NCBI GenBank assembly: GCA_037903475.1
Contig: JBAJFG010000563.1
Span: forward strand, 992,001-1,056,000
DNA: 64,000 nt
Reading direction: 5' to 3'
Origin: Ancylostoma caninum
Taxonomy: Eukaryota; Nematoda; Chromadorea; Rhabditida; Ancylostomatidae
The notes under the pieces were generated by a model, which ran no database searches, had not been told where the DNA came from, and saw nothing but the letters and a program-made list of their open reading frames with translations. Position numbers and translations under genes: made by a program. Within the stretch, counting starts at the first letter, position 1, and the number at the start of each line of letters is the position of its first letter. Positions 51,201 through 60,991 of the stretch are shown here, piece after piece.

Positions 51201-52691
51201 TTCGCAAAGTGTAACAGCTCAATTTTCAGTACACTTTGATTAACATGAATATTTTTGGGCTTGAAGCAATTTTGCTGTATGTCCAAGGCGATAATCTCCT
51301 AGGAAAAAATCTGGCAAACACTACATTTCAGAAATATGAAAGGTTTTAACCAGAGACAATTTTCTTAGGTGGATTAGCTTATCCTTCCAGAAGGGGTGCA
51401 GTTCTCACCCATGTATGTAAGTAGAAATTTGAAATGAGGAGCGCGAGATCTTTCAGTTAATCGGTCCAAAATTTTACTTGATTAACTTTCAAGATCTGGA
51501 GATCTAGTCTTAGGCTCAAGCAATAATTACGAGCAGTAATCCGCTTGAGAAGATGATTATAACTCAGATTAGTGATTATAATTCAGATGATTATAATTCA
51601 GATTAGCCATTTCGTTTAGGAGAGAACCAGCAGATCCCACAAATTCCACCACCCGCAAATTCTCTATTAAAACCCTTTTGCGAGAAAAAATGTACTACTA
51701 CTACCTAACTCACAGCGTCAAACGTGAAGAAGGCTCGGATTTTTGCAGGCAGTTTTACTTTTTAATTTTTGATAGGGATGTCAGCAGATTAATTTTTGGG
51801 TTGAACCTTGCTTCAGCTTTCAAATTGGGGTTTTTTAGGCTTGGCACGAAAGGTGATGCACGCTGAAGTGCATTTTACTACAGTCCCGCAGGTATAATGT
51901 GGATATTTTCGCAGAACCTGTGGCATTTTCTGCATAAATCTGTTCGGAGCAAGAAATTCTCAGGAGATTACAGGAAATAAATGAATAAGTGAGTAAATAA
52001 ATAAACAGACAATTGGTAGAATAAATAGCTCGTGCAACATATTTTCAGAGGTAAGCTGTCAATAGTTCAAACAAGTAAGAGGACAACTACATGCAACCAG
52101 AAACCAGAAAGCAGCATTGACTGGTGCGCCTACTATTCACAGAATTCCGCCGACACATCACTTGTCTGCGTCTAGTTTTTCTACCTCACAAAGCAGATGA
52201 TCTTTCACTTTTTCTGAATGAGTACCAGTGTCGACGTGAATTTGCCGAACATGGAGACGAATAGAGAATATGAAATGTTAGATGCTGGGAATGAGAAAAG
52301 TAAAAGACTGGATCTACTTAATGGAATGCGAATTATGCAGCAAAAGTAGTAGTAAAAGCTAAAACAACAGGGGGGGGGGGGGGAGGAGCAGGGGAGGAAA
52401 AAGATTACATGAGATTGGCTCCTCAACTACTCAGCAGTGGATACGAGAATTGAGGATGCAGACAGCAAGAAAGGGGCGTGGCCCACCTCCTTGTCCACTT
52501 AGGCAGGATGCCTTGTCGTTATTGGCTGCGCACGTGAAAGAAAGAGAGAAGGCGCGAAAGTGCAGTACAAGTTGGAGAGTGCAGACGACAATAGGAAAAG
52601 CATGAGAGCTGTGGATTGGATGGAGCAAATGAAACGCAAACCACATCATCCAGGCCCAATGACGATAGCAAGATATCGAGATTTATTGCTT
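48229..52691. other. Intergenic, exon-like ORFs only
   Basis: No complete gene. A minus-strand ORF at 51075-51301 is bounded by a good acceptor and a GTAAAT donor and is discussed as a finding. There are tandem 'GATTATAATTCAGAT' units at about 51553-51605, AAATAAA tails near 50700 and 51980, and a G14 run at 52370-52383. Confidence 0.35.
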
Positions 52692-53522
52692 AACTAGCTG
52701 CAGTACCCGGCTTCGCTCGGGTGTTTTACTACCTTGGCTACATCACACTGCTCAATTATTATCACCGATAAATTCATCAAAATCTCCATAATTTTGGTGA
52801 TCAGCATGGTAACGAAGCTCAGGTGACCCTTTCCCATCGGCTTGTGGGCGAAAAGTTAGCAAAGCTATTTCGGTGACATTGAATCGATGTATTCGTACAA
52901 ATTAGTTGTCATATTCATACTCAGCGTATCGAGGAACCCCAGGAGAGATGTCTTCACCGCTTCATTGGACGGAAGAGCCAAAAATCAATAAAATCAATAA
53001 ATCGATATTTCGTGCAAAATGGTTGTCATACGCGTGCTCAGCGTATGGAGAAACCCCAGTAGAAATGTCCTTGTCCGTCCCCGAGCGAAAATGGGAAAAA
53101 ATCGATAAAATCAATAAATCAATATTTCGTGCAAAGCGGTTGTCATATTCATATTCAGCGTATGGAGAAACCCCAGTAGAAATGTCCTTGTCCGTCCCCG
53201 AGCGAAAATGGGAAAAAATCGATAAAATCAATAAATCAATATTTCGTGCAAAATGGATGTCATATTCGTATTCAGCGTATTGAGGAACCCCAGAAGACAT
53301 GTCCCCACCAACCCTTGGGCAAAAATAACGAAAAATCAATAAAATCGATATAATCGATAAACCAATCGATAATCCCAGGTGCAAAGTAGCCTATAACCTC
53401 CGCCGGCCTCCAAAGAACCTATATGCAAAATTTGGTCCCAATCGGTTCACCCTCCGCAATTTCTATTAATTACATACATACACACACACACACATACAAA
53501 CTTTGACTTTTATATATACAGA
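52692..53522 (+). mobile_element. Dispersed repeat of the 'CCCGGCTTCGCTCGGGTG' type
   Basis: It starts AGTACCCGGCTTCGCTCGGG and ends with CAAATTTGGT-like and AATCGGTTCACCC words, then ATACATACACACACACACAC and ACTTTGACTTTTATATATA. I recall this start-and-end combination from dispersed repeats in arthropods and nematodes, but the class (LINE 3' part or other) is uncertain. A tandem array occupies its centre. Confidence 0.5.
52893..53335. repeat. 117-bp tandem array (about four units)
   Basis: The unit runs from ATTTCGTGCAAA through TCAGCGTATGGAGAAACCCC, GTCCTTGTCCGTCCC and AAAATCGATAAAATCAATAA. The two middle units are nearly identical; the outer ones are diverged. Because 117 is a multiple of three, frames stay open on both strands (a 39-residue protein repeat), which does not by itself indicate a gene. 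Confidence 0.8.
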
Positions 53523-53636
53523 TAAATAAAAAATAAGCAAATATATAAATAAATAAACAAATACAATAACTATATTCAGTTTGAAACGTGTAACACGTTA
53601 CGCTGAAGGAAAATTAGCACGGTTTGATCGGCCATA

Positions 53637-53872
53637 GGACAATTTGCACTAGCTGCGTGCGTCAGTCACGCGTCAGACGCACACACTTATTTGCGAAGGA
53701 TTTTTCATGAAGAGCGGTCAACGCGGAAAGCACATCCTCAATAAAGAGAACGTGCGGCAGCCGTGGAGCCGTAAACACGTGCGTCTGAGCTGCGACTGCG
53801 ATGCGACTGGGCCATATTCTTCATCACATAGACGCATGCGCGTCAGTCGTACGCATCCAGTATAAATTGCTT
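53637..53872. mobile_element. GACGC-rich MITE, copy 3 (236 bp)
   Basis: The best preserved copy, with ends GGACAATTTGCACTAGCTGC and, inverted at the right, AGCAATTTATACTGGATGCG. Internal 'GGTCAACGCGGAAAGCACAT' and 'CTTCATCACATAGACGCATG' words are shared with the other copies. Confidence 0.75.
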
Positions 53873-55708
53873 TATTCCAAGCACAAGGGTAACCTTAATT
53901 CTAAAGCTGACCTTACCTTGCAGAGATAATTCTGTGTGTATTTGAAATAAAATATACAAAGAAGACAAAGTAAATAATGTTCTGATTCTGTAGGAATTTC
54001 ATCATGGAGGTAAGATTTGTAGCACATTGATATGATTCGTTTGATTGTCTTCTTTCGTAATTTACATAGATACTGGCGTATATTGTAAAAATTTGGGTGG
54101 ATTTTCACGAATTGGATGAATTCGTTGACTTCATTTTCAGGTAGTTTTTGTTTTTTGTGAACTCTAATATGACTACGTACACGGTTTTTTGTAATATGTA
54201 AGCAAAAATAAGGATGGTTGTTTTTATATGTGAGTGGATTTATGATGCTGGATATGCTGCCATAGTCTCAAATGTTTCATTGTGCCTTAACTGGCTCATG
54301 AATAAACAAGTGAAAAAAAAGAAAGGTCAATCAATTACCTCAAAACGGGAGATGTTTACAAGCATAAAAGTTCGGAAAAAAATCTAGAAAAGCACCGAGA
54401 CGACATGAAACACTGCACATACTATCAAGGAAAATCTTAGCAAAGTGAGGAATAACCACGACGATGTAGTTCCAGGTAGACCACAGAACAGAACAAACAG
54501 TTCGTCCACACTCAAGCAGCTGAAAGTGTGAGTGTGAAGGAGTAGAAACACCTTACCTAGATCTAGTGAGTAGATCGAGACGCTCTCATTCAATCCTCCC
54601 CCTCGTGGATGAGGACTGAGACCGGTTCCCCGGCATAAACACATCCACGATCAGTGCGCCTCAGCGATGACGTGTGCGGAGGTGAACACGAGAAGATCCA
54701 GGTGGAACGAGAGCGGTTGCAGCTGATCAGATCTGGAACAGGTAGAGATTTATCTATTAAACATAGGAATTGTTAAACATCACCCGAAGAAAGTGGCTGA
54801 ACTGGATCAGTGACAGGATCTGCTTTTAACCCAGGCCTACGTCATCGGGTCAGCGAGAAAAACCAGCAGTGGAATTCTTGGAAAAACGCCAAGCCAACCA
54901 CACATAGCAGCCATACCTCTTCATTCTTCTCTCAGGGGATTCTGTTCTTCTCTTACTGATTGAGCTAAATTATGAGCTAGTGAGTGCCGCTTCGCTTCAG
55001 TCGAACGTTTTGCTGCCAGGTTTCTTTAGGATTCCTTTAGGTGGCAGGGAACAGAAATGGAAAAATTGAAAAGTACGACTGTGACGAAGAAATTGGAGAA
55101 AACATCGTGGTTCTACCAAAAATTAAAATGGATTCACATTCTGAAGGCTTCTAAGGCGTTCTATACAAATTTCAGTTGTTCAAAATGACTTTCAAGAATG
55201 GTAAAAGGCCGAACACCTCATTTTTTTTATAATATTCAACTACCCACGTTTAACTGTTAACACCCAATTAAAGACATTCGTTTATTTATTTCATTTACAT
55301 GAAAAGCAAGGTGTCGAAGTCGAAGTAAACGAAAATTATACTTAAGGAGGTCAAGGATCAGTTTTTGAAAGATGTATGAAACATTACGTAACATGTGAGG
55401 TTCTTGAGAAGATCTTCAAAATCAGATAATTGATGAAATAATAATAAACATTGACCAAGAACCTGTAATAAGTGCTGAGTGATGTAAACTGGGTAAAATG
55501 GTAGTTCCTCATCTACATATTTCCAAGAAAATTGACTTTTGAAATTTCGATTAGTTTTTTTTAAAGAACACTTCTTTCCCCTCACCTTTCTTCCACCTTG
55601 CATCAGTGTGGTCCAGAAATTGATTCTCTCCAGCTCGTTCTACCAACGAGAACAGCAAAGAGGCCGCTCTTTAGAAATACCTTAGGAAGGCAGTTTATAC
55701 TATAAAGT
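53873..55708. other. Intergenic, no gene defined
   Basis: Short ORFs only. A minus-strand stretch at 55440-55535 lies between AG and GT and has protein-like composition, but it has no partner exon or domain. Confidence 0.35.
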
Positions 55709-55957
55709 TATGTACACGCGTTCGACGTACGCACGCATCTGTTTGCGGGGAATTCTCCGGGAAGATCGATCAACACGGCATTCCCACCCTGAATACGAAT
55801 TCCGCTCAGTCGTCACAAAGAGTTCCGTGTCCACAATAGCGTGCGTCTCAGCTGCGTCTGCGCTGCGTAAAGGCTGCGACAGTGCCTATATCTCTTCATG
55901 CATGTAGTAGGCGCATGTGCGTAGAATGTGTGCATCTACATAGTATTAATTGTCCTT
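55709..55957. mobile_element. GACGC-rich MITE, copy 4
   Basis: Left ACGCGTTCGACGTACGCACG, right ATGTGTGCATCTACATAGTA followed by TTAATTGTCC. It carries the 'GATCAACACGGCATTCCCACCCTGAATA' block in the family order. More diverged than copy 3. Confidence 0.6.
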
Positions 55958-56088
55958 TAAATCGCCCTGAGACGGGTATAATGCCGTTATCAGAGATCCC
56001 TCCCCTAGCATAAGCGGCATGTGTCATTGCGTAAATAGTACTAGTGCAAAATAACAGCATGATTCACAGAGACATTTCGCTGGCTGAG

Positions 56089-58316
56089 ATGTCATCGCTT
56101 GGTCAGTTTCTTCTTCTTGCCATGATTTCCTGCACCGTGGCTATTAGGTGCTACAAAGGTAAGACTGCTAATGGAACTTTTATCCGCAAAATTATAAATA
56201 TTCGTGTGAATAAGTCTCTCGAAAGATTTTGGCTGTTGGCCACCCCCACCACCCTTCGCGCACAAGAGAAAGTTTCAGGAGCAACTGAAGCCATTTACCC
56301 TTCAAGTTCCCCAAAATATATAGAGTTACCTATTTTACAGGGTACACCTATGACAAGGAGAAACCAAGCATGACTATGGACTGTCCAATGTCAAGATATT
56401 GCACGAAGTGAGCCATTTATCTTTGAAAAAAATGCAAGAGATCCTCAAACTTCTCAGATGAGCTGGCATAGATGTTCGTGCACCTCAAATATTGGCACCG
56501 ATGAGTAGGCAGCAGGATCCAATGCATGAATTTTCAAACGAAAGGCGCCTTTTTAAATAGATTGTTTGTTTCAGGACAGTTTCCAAACTGGGCAAGCAAG
56601 ATATGAATACCTACTGGTGTGATGCCGGCATATGCAGCGTGAGTCGCGTGAAATTGTTTTCATCCAGAATAAGGCAGTGGCTGGAGGGTGGGCGTGGGAA
56701 AAAAGTGGGGTCTCCGCAGTTTTGGGGACACAGATGGAATATTAAATTAATAAAAATATGAATTATAATAATAAATAATTAATAAAAATCATATTAAAAA
56801 AATAATAAAAACCATCAAAAATAAACTAATACGAGATTTTTATTTGTATTGTAAAGCAATTTAAAAAATTTGGCGACCCATTCTCGGTGGCCCCTCCCGC
56901 CCCCTCCCCCTCCGTCCGCCACTGGAATCAGGGTATCATTGACATGGAATAAGTCACATGCATTATGAATAAATAACATCATTGTAATATGAGTTGTAGG
57001 TACAGGAAACCACAAACGGCCGTGCGCAGGGGCGGGACCGCGGCGAGGGACTCGAATTCTCTACTGGTGGTAGAAGGTTACAAGCAGGGCCAGATACTTA
57101 GCCTCTGTGCCTCTGCCCAAGAGAGCCGCGCCGTGGTCCCGCCCCTTGCACATGGCCCTTTGGAGTTTCCTGTACAATAATAACTATGCAGAGGCTGGAC
57201 TCTCGAATTTTTTTAGACTGGCTTTTTCTCGCAGCAGAGATGAGTCGTACGATATTGTTCTCTCACGCCCATAAACAAGCCTAAGAGCTATTAGGTTGTC
57301 GGAAAAGTTTCCCGCCACAATCTCCCTCTTCTCGCCAGTATTTTCGCACTTTTTCAGGAACTTTCTATCGAAATGTATACAAAGAATAGGCAATAGACTT
57401 TTCATACGAAATTTCCCTCCGTATTCCTTCACGGATATGGCCGAAAAAATCGCCAATGACTAGAAGCATGTTCGACTGCTCCTACTTTGAAAATTCAAAG
57501 TAGGAGCAGTCGAACATGCGGTAACGGAAGTGATGCGGCAAAAATATGCGTCATGAGATAGGAGCCTCCAATGGTACTCTTGTTATGTGTACTGTTGTTC
57601 AACTCTGAGCTTTTTTTCTATCGTAGATAATTTTGCAATGGCGTGCCCTAAAGGCAGCAGTCACGGAAATTCTCACTCTCGAAGGGAGTCGCTTACAGTG
57701 TAGCCGGCCCCTCCAATCACAACAGTAAGTTGAACACAGCGATTAGAGACCTACCTGCGAAGATACTGCCGCGGACACAACTGCCGACAGTGACAAAATT
57801 GGCTGCGTCACGCAATCCAAAGCCATCGACTGGGCGGGCGCGTGTGATCTAGCGCGTAGTGAAGTGGAATGCATACCATTTGCAGGGTTTCGTGGCGGGA
57901 CCCATAACAGAACACTCCTCCGTGCTTTCAATGCACAGGAAACACCACCATCATTTCTTGTGTTTTCCGCGTGTTCCACGCTCGTTAGCGCTCATCGTTG
58001 TCGTTGAGTCCTCCGTATCTAAAAGCCTCGATATACTTCAAAATCTCAGAGATAAGAATTTTCGTGAGTGCTGCCTTTAACATTCGTTTCAAATGGAAAA
58101 ATGAACAACAAGCAGTTCTATAGAAAAAAATCTACAACTAATAGTTTAATTAGGAGCAGTTTCAAAAAAAAAACTAAGTTCCAGAAAGACGGCTGTACGA
58201 AGGGAATCAACGATGACGTTAACTGTTGCTGCAGCAAAGACCTCTGCAATACCTCATCGAGGACATACGCCTTTTTAGCAATTCTACCAGTTGTTATGCT
58301 AAAAATTTTTCTTTAA
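56089..58316 (+). CDS. Ly-6/uPAR (LU, three-finger fold) GPI-anchored-type surface protein
   Basis: Four exons: 56089-56158, 56341-56407, 56575-56638, 58185-58316. Introns are GT-AG, phases agree, total 333 nt (110 aa plus TAA). Residues 1-20 form a signal peptide (MSSLGQFLLLAMISCTVAIR). The mature part has ten cysteines (21, 38, 44, 61, 66, 71, 81, 82, 83, 88) and ends CCCSKDLCN, the classic LU-domain finish with the obligate Asn. Residues 94-110 are hydrophobic (TYAFLAILPVVMLKIFL), with small residues before them, as in GPI-attachment signals. LU proteins are small disulfide-bonded surface proteins that bind receptors or ligands; the partner here is unknown. An upstream in-frame ATG at 56059 would weaken the signal peptide. 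AATAAA follows 14 nt after the stop. Intron 3 has collected three inverted-repeat structures. Confidence 0.82.
57001..57174. mobile_element. 174-bp GC-rich TIR element in LU intron 3
   Basis: Ends: TACAGGAAACCACAAACGGC at the left and, inverted, TACAGGAAACTCCAAAGGGC at the right. Arms of about 45 bp include GGGGCGGGACC. TA lies at both edges, so a TA target is possible. Confidence 0.75.
57466..57519. repeat. Near-perfect 54-bp palindrome in LU intron 3
   Basis: Exact 26-bp arms (GCATGTTCGACTGCTCCTAC then TTTGAA) are separated only by AA. It can form a strong hairpin in the pre-mRNA. Confidence 0.85.
57648..58080. mobile_element. TTAA-type TIR element, family 2 copy 2 (433 bp)
   Basis: Left CTAAAGGCAGCAGTCACGGA, right TTCGTGAGTGCTGCCTTTAA. 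A shorter, diverged relative of the 29270 and 60081 copies; it ends about 100 bp before the last LU exon. Confidence 0.65.
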
Positions 58317-58330
58317 CTAATTGATCATTT

Positions 58331-58336
58331 AATAAA
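58331..58336 (+). terminator. Polyadenylation signal of the LU gene
   Basis: Canonical AATAAA 14 nt after the TAA at 58314-58316, the short 3' UTR common in nematodes. It supports the terminal exon call. Confidence 0.7.
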
Positions 58337-58491
58337 TGTTACTCGTATCTGTAAGTGTCTTATTTTTGCATAACTGAAGGAATACATGTATACGTCTCGT
58401 AAATTATTAAGTAATTGAAATAAGCATTTAATTTCATGTCGAATCTCACAAGATATATTGCGAATCACGGATAAACTTGCTAAGTCACTAG

Positions 58492-58755
58492 CAAATTCCA
58501 GGAAGACAGATTTCTGTGCTACACAACCATCTTGCCTTCCAAGTAAAACGGACTGTACTGAAAAAGAACGGTGTTTCCTTGGGGGTGTTTTCAAGCTCAT
58601 TATCATTCGTATAGGTGAATTCATCTGTCTCATTTTCCTTTCACGCTCTTGCAGCAGTGGCTGCAACTTTAGCTACGGCCAACATGCAAGTGTTTAACAG
58701 ATTTTATGGAGTCGAACCCTACATACACATTAAAAGTTGTTTAGATTACTGCCAT
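58492..58755 (+). other. Cysteine-rich exon-like ORF
   Basis: After a good acceptor (AATTCCAG) comes KTDFCATQPSCLPSKTDC followed by TEKERCFLG, with a GTGTTT donor. Joining it to the next acceptor (CTTGCAG at about 58656) extends the frame to a stop after KSCLDYCHV. No signal-peptide exon was found. It could be a remnant of a second Cys-rich gene beside the LU gene, or chance. Confidence 0.25.
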
Positions 58756-59088
58756 GTCTGAGATCAATGGGGAGCGCAAAAACAAATCCTCACCGAACTG
58801 CGAAGTCGATGACAGCAGGAACATGCCTTCAAAGTTGGAGTTAAAATTATTTGGAGTTAAAGTTATCTGCAGTGGAAAGAGCCCTGAAGAAAGGTTCCAG
58901 CAAAGAAATTCTAGCCTGTTCCTTGAGCTTTAATGTTCGGTAGGAATGAGCATTGAATTTTGACAGGAGGTTCCGAGAATTACTTAGGGAATTCAGGGAA
59001 AGTTTCAATAAGATAATCAGAAACCGCGCTTATAAAGAAGGTCCCAGATAACGTTCGCGATATTTAAACTTACTCAGGCAACAACACC

Positions 59089-59290
59089 GTGCGACCCGAC
59101 GGCCAAATTGGCCCGAGCGGACCACCCGAGCTACCAAATTTGAGGGCGTGGCCTGTTACTGGGCGACCCGAGAGAATTAAGTGAAGCATAGAGCGACCCG
59201 AGGGCATTGGATGAAATACCGAGCGAGCCGAGGGCATGATAGAAACCAACGGGTGAGCCGAGGGAATATTGAAAATTACCGGGCGACCCG
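59089..59290. repeat. 30-bp minisatellite
   Basis: Units start exactly every 30 bp at 59161, 59191, 59221, 59251 and 59281 with (G)(A/G)GCGACCCGAGGG-type heads; degenerate units precede from 59089. The unit length keeps both strands open as 10-residue protein repeats. Confidence 0.85.
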
Positions 59291-59534
59291 AAGACAAAGT
59301 TGGCGGAATTTAAGGCATTTAAAGAAAGCATCTGCAAATTGCATAAGAGAAGAGATTTTCATGCTAGCAAGCAGCTATTCTTGTGGTTCCAAAGAGTGGT
59401 TACTGGGAGACTAGTCAAGTTTTTTGAATGAGTCCTAACAATGAGTCCACACTAACAAAATCACTGGTTGCTTATTGAATTTGAACAGGGATTATGCTTA
59501 TTGTGATATGAGCTTGTGAAATCCTAAGAAAAAA

Positions 59535-59780
59535 TCAAGAAAGAATGGAATTGATCCCGTAGTGTTCAGTGGTCCGGAAACGCTCCCTGTACAGCAACTT
59601 GCTCTTCTTGGTCTTATGATTGTGTGCACTTCCGTATGTTTCACTGCCGTCACCGTTCTCATTTTTGATTGATCTTATGGTGTAGGATGGTGAGCAAATC
59701 AGGGCCACTGATATCTCGTAAACACACATTTGGCTAAGGAGAAGAAGCAATGAACAAAAAATTAAGAATGCCAACGACAT
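59535..59780 (-). CDS. Candidate small secreted protein, 81 aa, unknown family
   Basis: A single open frame from ATG at 59780 to TGA at 59535. Residues 1 to about 28 form a strong signal sequence with LIFCSLLLLLS. The rest is hydrophilic, with a basic patch (KTKKSK) followed by LLYRERFRTTEHYGINSILS, an arrangement that could suit a processed neuropeptide-like precursor, although no known peptide motif is present. A TTTTAG acceptor ends 12 nt before the ATG, as expected for spliced-leader trans-splicing. No AATAAA is close behind the stop, only AATAAG. It could still be a chance ORF. Confidence 0.4.
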   Translation of the reverse strand: MSLAFLIFCSLLLLLSQMCVYEISVALICSPSYTIRSIKNENGDGSETYGSAHNHKTKKSKLLYRERFRTTEHYGINSILS

Positions 59781-60080
59781 GGATCAATTGCTCTAAAATT
59801 TCTTACTGTGGAGGGCCCCGCGTTCACAATGGATAGCGTTCACGCTATTTGAACTTATATGACTCTAGCAAACATAAACTTTTCTGGTATCTTATAGCGC
59901 AGAGTTAGTGGTATTCAACATGACCGCCGTTCGCACTAGCACATCGTCTGCAACGCTGTAAGGGTGATACATGGGCATTCACAGTGATCTCTACGAGAAT
60001 GAGCCAGTGGCAATCACAATCCTTTCGTGGCACCGCGTGCCTGTGGTTTTGCAGTATATATCACGTCTTTCTGATTTCCC

Positions 60081-60794
60081 TTAAAGGCAGCACCCACGGA
60101 AATTTTCAACTCCAAGATTTCAAGATAACCTTGGGTTTTCGACCATGAAGAACACGAATATGATGGTCAATTCCACTCGAAAGTCACAGGAAAACAATTT
60201 TCGGATACTTTGAATTTGCTGCGATTGAACAAAACGATCGAGTTGTCAGGCATGGGGTAGGGCAAAAAGTTGATAACACTGACTTGATCGCCACGTATTT
60301 CCTCAACGGATTTGGATATTTTCGTGGTTTTGCAGCATATTCAAGTCAGAAAAAAAACAAGTACAAGTGGGAAAGAATGGAAAAGAAATAGTACAAGCAC
60401 GCAAAATAGGAAGAAATGGTTGCTATGGAAAGATAAAATGGAAAACAGCTGGTGAAAAGTAAGATTGGAATGCAAACAGACAGCTGCAGCTAAAGTAGTG
60501 TAAGAATGATAAGGAAAAGTCCGCGAAACAAAATTTTTTTCGAAGAAAAACTGAGCGATTATATGTGAAAACAGCTGATTCGTTCCAATGTCGCCCCACG
60601 GCTATTCCTGCGCAGCAGGTCAACTCGTACCAGCGGGCTGGGTTCGAACTGTTGAACTGATGTTATACTTGTGATATCTCATGAAATGAGATGTCTCTGA
60701 CAGCACTTCCATCACAGAATTGTTGCGGCAATGCCTGAGGTTCGACAACGCTCAAAAATTCGAAGGTGAAGATTATCGTGGGTTTTGCCTTTAA
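60081..60794. mobile_element. TTAA-flanked TIR element, family 2 copy 3 (714 bp)
   Basis: TTAAAGGCAGCACCCACGGA at the left and TTATCGTGGGTTTTGCCTTT, ending TTAA, at the right. The best preserved family 2 copy. No transposase ORF, so nonautonomous. Confidence 0.75.
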
Positions 60795-60991
60795 CTAGAA
60801 ATCTAGCGGAGTGAAATCGGGAGATCTGTGTGGGTAATCCGCACCTACGTATTTCACCATCCGCTACTCCATCTCCAAGCAAAAGCTAATAGAGTAGTCG
60901 CTCTGCCACGTTCGAGTGTTATTGAACAGTAGCAAAATGAAAAGCTAGTTGTCAATCACCTTTCCAAGGTATGCAGTGATGACGTCATACT

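Noticed and set aside
52906..53283. 125-codon ORF with 39-residue repeats
   Set aside because: The frame stays open only because the DNA period is 117 bp; the opposite strand is open as well.
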